From contig JAFZUB010000063.1 of the NCBI GenBank assembly GCA_017618515.1, positions 1 through 5,910 on the forward strand: 5,910 nt of DNA, in the 5' to 3' direction. A program made the position numbers and the translations under genes. Of this stretch, positions 1 to 5,910 are shown in pieces. Numbering within the stretch: the first letter of the stretch is position 1; every line of letters starts with the position of its first letter. Below the pieces are notes generated by a model. That model did no database searches. It was not told the DNA's origin and saw only the letters and a list, made by a program, of their open reading frames with translations. The DNA is from Bacteroidaceae bacterium. Lineage in GTDB: Bacteria; Bacteroidota; Bacteroidia; Bacteroidales; Bacteroidaceae.

Positions 1-453
1 ACATGCCCCGAGGGATGGTACTGCCTCACCAACGATGAGTGGACATACCTACTCAGCAAGCGCATCGTAAACAACACCCTCAGCGACGGCGCACTCTACA
101 CCCTCGCCACCCTCGGAGGCCAGTACAAAGGCATGATAGTCTTCCCCGACTCCTATGTACACCCCGCAGAATCCGGCTTCACGCCAGGCACCTACAACAC
201 ATTTAGCAACTACACCGCCACCGTCAGCCTCGAAGGATGGACACTGATGGAGAAGGCAGGAGCCATGTTCCTCCCCTGCGCCGGCTACTATTCGATGGGC
301 ACCACATGGAAAGGCGTGGACATACAGGGATGCTACATGACCACCACCCCCAGCGGCAGCGGCTACTACGACCCCTGGTTCGACCCCTCCTTCGTCTCCC
401 TCACCGAGACAAGCAACCAATCCACCTGGTCGTCCGTACGCCTCGTCAGATGA
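1..453 (+). CDS. C-terminal part of a secreted/surface protein with a Bacteroidales 'EWxYLL...SVRLVR' module (5' partial)
   Basis: The reading frame is open from base 1 to a TGA at 451-453, so the 150 visible residues are the tail of a longer protein; the ATG at 133 is internal. The pattern is GWYCLTNDEWTYLL, then a strand with MIVFPDSY, then a segment with a conserved GW and MEKAGAMFLPCAGYY, ending in WSSVRLVR. As I recall, this order (EWxYLL, G-x-I/V-LPD, FLPAAG, SVRLV at the extreme C-terminus) is widespread at the ends of large exported Bacteroidales proteins and is related to Fibrobacter major-paralogous and FGE-sulfatase-like modules. The function of the whole protein cannot be told from its tail. 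It is probably secreted or surface-exposed, since such modules usually follow immunoglobulin-like, repeat or leucine-rich regions. In the first 40 codons 27 end in C and one in T, a stronger C bias than in tamB. It converges on the small gene 27 bases downstream, with no obvious terminator in the gap. Confidence 0.8.
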   Translation, partial: TCPEGWYCLTNDEWTYLLSKRIVNNTLSDGALYTLATLGGQYKGMIVFPDSYVHPAESGFTPGTYNTFSNYTATVSLEGWTLMEKAGAMFLPCAGYYSMGTTWKGVDIQGCYMTTTPSGSGYYDPWFDPSFVSLTETSNQSTWSSVRLVR

Positions 454-480
454 CCTTATCCCCTCTCTAATATTTGAAAT

Positions 481-726
481 TTATTTCTTTGCGTTCCCTT
501 TGCAGTTTTTGCATAGATGGCGGCCTTTCTTTATTGCCTCCGCCATGCTGATTTGCTTGATCTCAGCCTTGCAGTTGCTGAGAGCATCACATGTGCGGTT
601 GAGGTGATAGGTCTTTGCATTCTTGCCCGTGCAGATATAGACCTTGGCGTTCTTCTTGATCTGTGCTGACGCACTGCCGCACAGCAGTGCCATTGCAGCG
701 ATAAGAATAATGGTTGTGTGTTTCAT
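481..726 (-). CDS. Small exported cysteine-rich protein with a putative metal-binding CxxC site
   Basis: The product has 81 residues. Residues 1-21 form a signal peptide: a short basic start, a hydrophobic core (TIILIAAMALL) and a cleavage site SASA|Q, so the mature protein is about 60 residues and enters the periplasm or beyond. The mature part reads VYICTG (28-33), YH (40-41), C46, C52, a segment ISMAEAIKKGR (59-69), and C72-x-x-C75, and it is lysine-rich at its end. The order YH-x4-C, then EA-x3-GR and a terminal CxxC resembles short Ada-like zinc-binding modules, so H41 or C46 plus C72 and C75 could hold a metal. This is inference from motif spacing. Alternatively C32, C46 and C52 may form disulfides. 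I recall similar unnamed proteins in other Bacteroidales but know of no proven function. It appears to be a single-gene unit: a convergent gene lies downstream, and a terminator lies between it and the upstream peptidase gene. The start at 726 is supported by the signal peptide beginning there. Confidence 0.85.
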   Translation of the reverse strand: MKHTTIILIAAMALLCGSASAQIKKNAKVYICTGKNAKTYHLNRTCDALSNCKAEIKQISMAEAIKKGRHLCKNCKGNAKK

Positions 727-741
727 GTTATTTTCTTTTTC

Positions 742-751
742 CGATATATCG
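742..751. repeat. Perfect 10-base palindrome upstream of the small cysteine-rich gene
   Basis: CGATATATCG reads the same on both strands and lies 16 bases upstream of the ATG at 726, close to where transcription would start if the -7 element at 756-763 is used. It could be a small operator or a weak hairpin in the leader; it could also be chance in an AT-rich stretch. Confidence 0.3.
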
Positions 752-755
752 TCTG

Positions 756-763
756 CGAATTTA
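756..763 (-). promoter_or_regulatory. Putative Bacteroidota -7 promoter element for the small cysteine-rich gene
   Basis: On the reverse strand these bases read TAAATTCG, close to the Bacteroidota sigma-70 consensus TAnnTTTG and to its common TAnnTTCG form. The element lies about 30 bases upstream of the ATG at 726, which would give a leader of roughly 20-25 bases. There is no clear TTG at the expected -33 position; that area is instead very AT-rich (764-815). The call rests on one half of the promoter only. Confidence 0.4.
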
Positions 764-837
764 CGAAAGTTTTTTAATACTGATAATAAACTATATATAA
801 TAATTGATAATGTAGATTGAATTTATGGCGGGATAGA

Positions 838-877
838 GAATAAAATAAGCAGGAACTCTCTCGAATTCCTGCCTATT
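838..877 (-). terminator. Intrinsic terminator of the M23/LysM peptidase gene
   Basis: The arms GCAGGAA (849-855) and TTCCTGC (866-872) form a perfect 7-base-pair stem around a 10-base loop. Past one mismatch the pairing continues for four A-T pairs (844-847 with 874-877). Read on the reverse strand the stem is followed by TTATTTTATT, a U-rich run, as expected for a factor-independent terminator. It begins 18 bases after the stop codon of the peptidase gene and would isolate the small downstream gene from its transcript. Confidence 0.72.
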
Positions 878-895
878 ATATTTTGAATAATTAGA

Positions 896-1855
896 TTACT
901 TAACCGTAAGATTTTGCCCTAAGCGCAGTGTGGCGTTCTGCTTGATGCCATTGCGACGGCAGATTTCTGCCACGGTGGTGTTGTGCTTGCGGGCAATACT
1001 GGAGAGTGTTTCGCCCTGCTGTACCTTATGGCTTACGCTCTTGCGGGCAGGAGTCTTAGCTTTGGGTTTGGCTGCAACAGCTTTTGCCTCTTGCACCTCC
1101 TGTTTTTCCTGAACTTCTTGGCTCTTGTTCTGTGCGAGCACGGGCTCTGCTACAGGAACAGTGTTGCCCTTGGAGCGGTAGGTATAAGTGTCGCTCACGA
1201 TGTCGGCTGCTGCGAAGTCAAACATAAGGGCGGGATTGATGGCCTCACCAAGCACGCGTGTCTCAAAATGGAGATGGCTGCCGAAGGAGTGGCCGGTGTT
1301 GCCGCAGAGTCCGATGGGCTGACCGGAACGAACTTCCTGGTTAACATTAACGAGCTGCTTTGACAAGTGGCCGTATACAGTCTCGAGGCCGTTGTTGTGG
1401 CGGAGAACGATATAGTAGCCGAAGCCCTTGGCATCATATTTGCGTACGCGCACCTTGCCTGCAAACGCGGCATATATGGTGTCGCCAGTGCAGCCGTTGA
1501 TGTCGGTGCCGTAGTGATTGCGGCGGAAACGGGCGCGGTAGCCAAAATTGGAGGTAACGATGCGGCTCTTGATGGGCATGCTGAAATCCTTGAGGTTGAT
1601 AACGAGCTCCTCTGGGCGTGCCATGCCTTTATATACGTTTACGCCGTCATTGTTCCAACTGTTGCCGTAGATATTCTTGGCGTAGTTGACCTCTTCGTTC
1701 ATTTTGGCCTGGTTGATAATCTTTGATACAATGTTGGATGACTTAAGTTGGAAGTCAGCTTTTGCTTCTCTTGCCATAAGGTCCTGTGCATTTGCGATGG
1801 TGGTCATGCCGATGGCCATTATGGCGCAGAGGAATAATGTTTTGAATATCTTCAT
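896..1855 (-). CDS. Exported M23 family (LytM-type) peptidoglycan endopeptidase with C-terminal LysM domain
   Basis: The product has 319 residues. Residues 1-23 are a signal peptide cleaved at ANA|Q, so the enzyme acts in the periplasm. Residues 24-93 are a polar N-terminal region. The M23 zinc peptidase domain spans about 95-210: it contains NFGYR (103-107), H114-x3-D118, YGH ending at H163, and H194-L-H196. In this family H114, D118 and the second His of HxH bind zinc, and the other histidines (H163, H194) are catalytic; all are present, so the enzyme should be active on peptide cross-links of peptidoglycan. Residues 240-272 are a charged, Ala/Lys/Pro-rich linker with the repeated unit QEVQE. 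Residues 276-319 are a LysM domain (HKVQQGETLSSIARKH, then LRLGQNLTV), which binds glycan chains and anchors the enzyme to the wall. It lies downstream of tamB on the same strand with its own promoter-like element and ends at a terminator. The exact bond cut, and whether it serves growth or division, cannot be told from sequence. Confidence 0.95.
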   Translation of the reverse strand: MKIFKTLFLCAIMAIGMTTIANAQDLMAREAKADFQLKSSNIVSKIINQAKMNEEVNYAKNIYGNSWNNDGVNVYKGMARPEELVINLKDFSMPIKSRIVTSNFGYRARFRRNHYGTDINGCTGDTIYAAFAGKVRVRKYDAKGFGYYIVLRHNNGLETVYGHLSKQLVNVNQEVRSGQPIGLCGNTGHSFGSHLHFETRVLGEAINPALMFDFAAADIVSDTYTYRSKGNTVPVAEPVLAQNKSQEVQEKQEVQEAKAVAAKPKAKTPARKSVSHKVQQGETLSSIARKHNTTVAEICRRNGIKQNATLRLGQNLTVK

Positions 1856-1910
1856 AATCTAAGTTTGTGCCTTTTTATTATAAACGGAAATGTTCCCTTT
1901 TTATTTGATA

Positions 1911-1930
1911 ACCGCCCGATTTTCGGGGGT
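1911..1930 (-). other. GC-rich hairpin in the leader of the peptidase gene
   Basis: The arms CCCGA (1915-1919) and TCGGG (1923-1927) pair around a 3-base loop, and after a one-base bulge (1914) three more pairs form (1911-1913 with 1928-1930). The hairpin lies between the predicted transcription start and the ATG at 1855. On the reverse strand it is followed by TTATCAAATAAAA, which is not a clean U run, so it does not look like a standard terminator. It may stabilise the mRNA or affect translation, or it may be a weak tamB terminator. The structure is seen in the sequence; a function is only inferred. Confidence 0.4.
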
Positions 1931-1948
1931 CTTCTTTTTAACACGCCG

Positions 1949-1978
1949 CGAAGGTAGGCATTTTTTTCCGTGTGGCAA
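1949..1978 (-). promoter_or_regulatory. Bacteroidota-type promoter of the M23/LysM peptidase gene
   Basis: On the reverse strand a TTG (1976-1978) is followed after exactly 19 bases by TACCTTCG (1949-1956). This matches the -33/-7 promoter layout of Bacteroidota (TTG, 19-21 bases, TAnnTTTG), with the frequent TTCG variant. Transcription would start near 1942-1945, giving a leader of about 90 bases before the ATG at 1855. No Shine-Dalgarno sequence is evident; the bases before the ATG are A-rich, which is usual for this phylum. Confidence 0.65.
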
Positions 1979-2039
1979 AGCCTTTTAAGGTTTATTATGA
2001 AATTGGTGTTGCCTTTTAGTATTTTTTGCCATTTGGACT

Positions 2040-5000
2040 TTACTTCTTAAAGAAATCGCGTAGCTTACGAAAGTCTTTCTGGAAAAGAATGCCACCACCC
2101 TGTGTGGTGAGCGATGATTTGGTGAAGTAGCGGTCGTTGGTCTCACTGTAAGCCTTGAGGCTGATGGTGCCAGACTTGTTGAGGAGCCACTGCAGGTTGA
2201 AGTCGCCAACGAGATTGTTGCTGTAAGTGGTGATTTGGTCGCGATAGCCGATGTTGCCATTGAAGAGGAGGCGATTGTTAAACATCTTGCCCGACAGGCT
2301 GCCCTGCACCTCCATGTCGTTGAAGCCCATGCGGCCTGCCGCTATACTGGTGCCTACGCTCCAGTTTGTGACACGGAAAGCGTCCTGCAGTATGTTGTTA
2401 ATTTGGCCGCTGAGGGTGCCGGCAAGCAGCGAGGTCATGGCTACCGTGGACTGGTTTTGGCCTCCTGTGTTGGAGGAGAAATCGTTGTAGTTGTAGGTGT
2501 AGAAACGTCCGATGCTAAGCAGATAGACGGCCTGCATGTTGCGGTCTTCCTCAGTGAGGATGTATCGCTTGAGCAGGGTTGCCTCGTCTTGGTTGGCGCG
2601 GGGGAAGTCGATGTCGAATGACACCTTAGGCTCGGCGGCCTTGCCGGTAAAATTGAGGATACAGTCAACGCCTATTGTACTGTTGGTCTGTGAGGCGCCA
2701 ACGTTGAGGTCGCTGAGCGACACGCTGTTGACGCGGTGCACACCCTTGAGGTTGATGTCGGCCTCTGATGGAGTGCCGTTGAAGCGCAGATAGCCGCCCT
2801 GCTGTATATCGAAGTTCTTCTGTATGATGTCTTTGATGGTAAGTTTGTATTTGCCGTTGTTGACGGTGTATAGGCCGTTGAGTTGGAAGCGTCCTTTGTT
2901 GTAGTAGTTGAGTTGCAGTGGACCGCTGCCGCGCAGACTCATATAATCGCGGGTAATGGGGTCGGTGACTATGTTGAGCGTGGCATCAGGCGTGGCATTA
3001 ATCTTCAAGTCAATATTTACATCGCCACCGCTAGAAGGTGTGGCAGCATTGGAATCTTCACTCTTAGCTCTAGCCTCTGCCAGTTGGGCAGGCGTCGGGG
3101 TGAAGCGAACGAAGTCGCGGTTCTCATCACCGCCCGCAGCATTGGAGTTGTAGTAAAGGGCTGAACTACCCTCCTCCCCCACTGCAGTCAGTTCGCCGGT
3201 GATGTACACATCTCGGGTCGTGCCGTGCAGATTGATGTTGCCGTCGGCAGCCACGGTGCCCCAGAAAGAACGCGACGGTTGCTCCTGCCAGTTGATGGTA
3301 AGGATATTGTTGAGGGCGAAGTTGAGGTCGTAGTTAAAGGCGAAGAGGTAGTGGTGATTGACGCTGCCTTGTACAGTAGCATTGTTGCCGTAAGTGTCGC
3401 GCAGCACAAAGCCATTGAAGTCGATGGTGTCGGGGCGAATATGAAACGGCTGGGCCTCCGCGGTGTATAGAGCACCGAGCATCTTGGGGCGTAGTTTAAG
3501 ATAGTTGATGACTTCGTCGGCCTCCATTTGCACGTATTTAAAACTGCCGAAGAGGTGGAAATGGCCGGTGGTGGTACCTTCGAGGTCGTCGATGAAACGT
3601 CCTACATATTTATTAAGAAATTGCAGGTTGGTCTTCTCGGACTGGAAGTGGAAGTCAATGTTTTTGTCGCGGAGCATCACAAGTCCGTCAATGAGTGTAG
3701 AGTCGTCGGGCGCCGCCTGTGCCTTGGCTTTGATGGTAAGGCGACTGCCGGGAATGTCGAAATTCGCGCTGGCATTCAACACCCCAAGCGGTGCGCCATT
3801 GAAGAGGAAGTCGCGTACGACAAGGTCTCCCTCCAACTTATGGTCCGGATCGTCAGCGCTGTTGCGTATTATGCCGCTGGCTTTGCCGCCAAACTCCACG
3901 GGCTTGAAGTTGGTGAGGCCGAGCAAATATGCTACCTCAACGTCGTTAAGCTGCACCTGAAGGTCTTTTTTGTCGTCGAAGATATCTGTGTTGATTCTGA
4001 GATACTGCTGTCCGCGCGACACAGCGAGATCACTGATGCGCAGGAGATTTTTGCCGTATTCTATGGTGGCGGGCGACACCTGCCACGGTGTGTCGGAGAT
4101 GTAAAGGGTAGCAGGCAGCACCTGAGTGACGCTCTCTATGCCGCCGTGGGCAGCATGGCGCAGCTGTGTCTCAGTGCGGAGTGTGCCGTAGGTGGTGCGG
4201 CTGGCAGTGTTGCGCCATAGCATCTCGGAAAATATTTTGTCGTCACGCCCGGCGAAATGTGTCTCTATTCTTACTGGCATTGTGCCGAAGTATTTGGTGG
4301 TCATGAGCGAGCCGCCCAGCGAGTCACTGCTGTTGTTGAGGTAGACACTAGTGAGGTCGTAGCGATTGCCACCTATCGCAAAGGCAGGCGCAGAGACAGT
4401 GAGCGTGGAACGCTGATCGCTACCATTAACATAGCCCAGCACTTCTATTGGCTTTGATAATTCTACTTCATCTTGCAGTATGTCAGAGAGTAAAGCCTCG
4501 TTGTTAAAATTGAACTTGAAATTCTCATGAGGGGCTTCAGAGGCTTCTGTGGCATTAGGCATAAGGGCATTTTCTACCATGGTAAGGCTCTGCCTTGCGG
4601 TGCCGAGATGGGCGAAAATGGGGCGTATTTCCGGTAGGTGGCGAGTGACTTGTTGCTCCACTGCGGCTATCGTCTGGCTGGGGAGCATATTGCCATTAAG
4701 GATGGCAGAGAGTCCATCGCCTTCGATGGTGGCGTGGTGGCCGTGGTTATCGCTCTTATACTGGAAATCGATGTTGCCGAGGGTGGCAAGCTGACCTTGC
4801 ATCACGGTGGTTTGCCCTGAGAGGTCAAGGCTGCCGCCGGCAGTGCGCTGACCATTGGCAGTGAGTCTGAGCTGTGAATCATTTATGCTGAGCTGGGCAA
4901 CAATGTCACCACCATGTATTTGACCAGAAACGTCGATATTGCTAAGCTGATATCCGCCGTAGGTTGCACTGCCGATGGTAGCCTTAGCAATAGCGTCGCT

Positions 5001-5910
5001 GATGGTGTTTCCGGGACCGAGAGTGAGATTGCCACTTAAGGCGCAGTTTTCTGCATTGCCGCTCTCTGTGCGGAGCGAGAGGTCGCGGATATCATACTGC
5101 ACAGCATTGCCACGGACCTCCACATCGGCGGTGAGGTCGCAGAGATTGCTCTTGGTAGTGCCGCTGTAAATGATTTTGCTGTGGTTGATGTCCAGATGCC
5201 CGCTCTGGTCTATGTTGTCTATAAGGGTGAGCAATGGATGGTCAGGCATACTGGCTCCAAAAGCGCTAAGCACACCTTCCACCTCGTCGCGGCTCAGATG
5301 GAGGCTGTAGTCGGCATCGACGGATTCTCGTGGATCGAGGCCACTATGGAGCTTGACTTTAGCAACCTCTCCCCTATTGCAGGCAATGTCTATGTCGGCG
5401 AATATGGGGCGCGCGCTGCCGTCATTGGAATGTGTGGCAGAGAGATTGATGTCGTAGTAATATTGGCCTGCAGTAAGCATCGACTGTGATTGTAGTTCCT
5501 CTACAGCGAAAGCATTATTCTCAGGCACAGATAACTTGGCGCTAATTTTAGAGCGGAGTAGCACATTGTTACCAAGGCGTAATTCGAGCGAAGGTATATC
5601 GGCTGTGTATCGACCATTGCCTGATGCCTCAATGGTGCCACGAAGTTCCTCTATGCCCATGCCATTGCGCAGGCGCATCTCCATGTTTCTAATACGTACA
5701 GATTGATTGTCTTTCTCGAGGCTCCTTAAGACGAGGCTGGCATTAAGGCGTTCTACATCAATATGGTTTCTGTCAAAGCGACTGTCGCTGCGGGGTTGGT
5801 CGAGCACATCATAGGTAACGGCCATATCGCGTAGCAGCAATGCCCTAAGATTCAGTTCAGGGCCCTTGGCGCCAGGCTTAGGCATAAGACTATCGACGGC
5901 AAACTGCCAG
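2040..5910 (-). CDS. tamB: Translocation/assembly module protein TamB, C-terminal 1289 residues (5' partial)
   Basis: The frame is open from the right edge to a TAA at 2040-2042. The ATG at 5883-5885 is internal, because the codons before it (WQFAVDSL) continue the same protein; the N-terminal membrane anchor lies outside the window. TamB spans the periplasm as a long beta-rich groove and works with an outer-membrane BamA-like partner (TamA, or the lipoprotein TamL in Bacteroidota) in outer-membrane protein assembly and lipid transport. Counting from the first visible codon, residues 1 to about 900 are repetitive beta-strand sequence with alternating hydrophobic and polar residues, very few cysteines and no catalytic motif. 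About 910-960 is a hydrophilic Gly/Ser/Ala/Glu-rich stretch. The DUF490/TamB domain follows: GSGPLQLNYYNKG, GLYTVNNGKYKL (from about 1012), GGYLRFNGTP, AEPKVSFDI and LLKRYIL (about 1112). The tail has amphipathic strands (NRLLFNGNIGYRD, YFTKSSLTTQGGGILFQKDF), typical of the Bacteroidota form. No frameshift is seen. The peptidase gene follows after 184 bases. Confidence 0.93.
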   Translation of the reverse strand, partial: WQFAVDSLMPKPGAKGPELNLRALLLRDMAVTYDVLDQPRSDSRFDRNHIDVERLNASLVLRSLEKDNQSVRIRNMEMRLRNGMGIEELRGTIEASGNGRYTADIPSLELRLGNNVLLRSKISAKLSVPENNAFAVEELQSQSMLTAGQYYYDINLSATHSNDGSARPIFADIDIACNRGEVAKVKLHSGLDPRESVDADYSLHLSRDEVEGVLSAFGASMPDHPLLTLIDNIDQSGHLDINHSKIIYSGTTKSNLCDLTADVEVRGNAVQYDIRDLSLRTESGNAENCALSGNLTLGPGNTISDAIAKATIGSATYGGYQLSNIDVSGQIHGGDIVAQLSINDSQLRLTANGQRTAGGSLDLSGQTTVMQGQLATLGNIDFQYKSDNHGHHATIEGDGLSAILNGNMLPSQTIAAVEQQVTRHLPEIRPIFAHLGTARQSLTMVENALMPNATEASEAPHENFKFNFNNEALLSDILQDEVELSKPIEVLGYVNGSDQRSTLTVSAPAFAIGGNRYDLTSVYLNNSSDSLGGSLMTTKYFGTMPVRIETHFAGRDDKIFSEMLWRNTASRTTYGTLRTETQLRHAAHGGIESVTQVLPATLYISDTPWQVSPATIEYGKNLLRISDLAVSRGQQYLRINTDIFDDKKDLQVQLNDVEVAYLLGLTNFKPVEFGGKASGIIRNSADDPDHKLEGDLVVRDFLFNGAPLGVLNASANFDIPGSRLTIKAKAQAAPDDSTLIDGLVMLRDKNIDFHFQSEKTNLQFLNKYVGRFIDDLEGTTTGHFHLFGSFKYVQMEADEVINYLKLRPKMLGALYTAEAQPFHIRPDTIDFNGFVLRDTYGNNATVQGSVNHHYLFAFNYDLNFALNNILTINWQEQPSRSFWGTVAADGNINLHGTTRDVYITGELTAVGEEGSSALYYNSNAAGGDENRDFVRFTPTPAQLAEARAKSEDSNAATPSSGGDVNIDLKINATPDATLNIVTDPITRDYMSLRGSGPLQLNYYNKGRFQLNGLYTVNNGKYKLTIKDIIQKNFDIQQGGYLRFNGTPSEADINLKGVHRVNSVSLSDLNVGASQTNSTIGVDCILNFTGKAAEPKVSFDIDFPRANQDEATLLKRYILTEEDRNMQAVYLLSIGRFYTYNYNDFSSNTGGQNQSTVAMTSLLAGTLSGQINNILQDAFRVTNWSVGTSIAAGRMGFNDMEVQGSLSGKMFNNRLLFNGNIGYRDQITTYSNNLVGDFNLQWLLNKSGTISLKAYSETNDRYFTKSSLTTQGGGILFQKDFRKLRDFFKK

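Noticed and set aside
49..420. Antisense frame of 123 codons opposite the left-edge gene
   Set aside because: It is a by-product of the C-ending codons on the other strand; its product is a Gly/Ala/Val-rich sequence without any recognisable pattern, while the forward frame carries a known module.
661..726. Small cysteine-rich protein as a lipoprotein (Cys16 in LLCGS)
   Set aside because: The residue before the Cys would be Leu rather than Gly, Ala or Ser, and a good signal peptidase I site (SASA|Q) follows five residues later.
983..1726. Two forward-strand frames (983-1363 and 1367-1726) opposite the peptidase gene
   Set aside because: They lie wholly inside a gene with clear M23 catalytic motifs and their products show no family pattern.
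1981..1990. CCTTTTAAGG as a palindromic operator or hairpin
   Set aside because: It is not a perfect palindrome, and as a hairpin it has four pairs with a two-base loop, which is too small to be meaningful.
1974..2030. Inverted GGCAAA (1974-1979) and TTTGCC (2025-2030) as a tamB terminator
   Set aside because: The stem is only six pairs with a loop of 45 bases and no adjacent U run; it also overlaps the -33 element.
3528..4220. Forward-strand frame of 230 codons opposite tamB
   Set aside because: It is long but lies fully within the well-supported tamB frame, has no promoter-like element in front, and reads as low-information Val/Ala/Glu/Gly-rich sequence.
5883..5885. ATG as the true start of tamB
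   Set aside because: The frame stays open to the window edge with protein-like sequence (WQFAVDSL), and TamB proteins begin with a membrane anchor that is absent after this ATG.

Overview
The window looks like a chromosomal segment of a Bacteroidales bacterium (Prevotella-like or a close relative). Three things support this. The reverse-strand genes are preceded by Bacteroidota-type promoter elements (TTG, 19 bases, TACCTTCG) with no clear Shine-Dalgarno sequences. The large gene is a TamB of the Bacteroidota style. The first gene ends in a secreted-protein module that is typical of gut and oral Bacteroidales. This placement rests on reading the sequence and on family knowledge, not on a database search.

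Layout. Bases 1-453 (+) are the 3' end of a gene for a large secreted or surface protein; its start lies outside the window. It converges, across a 27-base gap, on a small reverse-strand gene (481-726) for an 81-residue exported cysteine-rich protein with a probable metal site. Bases 727-895 are AT-rich and hold that gene's putative promoter and the terminator of the next gene. A reverse-strand gene at 896-1855 encodes an exported M23 (LytM-type) peptidoglycan endopeptidase with a C-terminal LysM domain and a complete set of zinc and catalytic residues. A 184-base gap (1856-2039) holds its promoter and a leader with a GC-rich hairpin. The rest of the window (2040-5910) is the C-terminal part of a reverse-strand tamB gene that runs off the right edge.

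Functionally, the two best identified genes both serve the cell envelope: TamB bridges the inner and outer membranes, and the M23/LysM enzyme cuts peptidoglycan between them. They lie in the same orientation. The strong promoter motif in the gap suggests the peptidase gene can be expressed independently, although no convincing terminator separates it from tamB, so read-through is possible. No RNA gene, CRISPR array, insertion sequence, phage or defence gene was found, and nothing in the window amounts to a clear new multi-gene system. The least explained items are the small cysteine-rich protein and the unusually C-ending codon use of the gene at the left edge.
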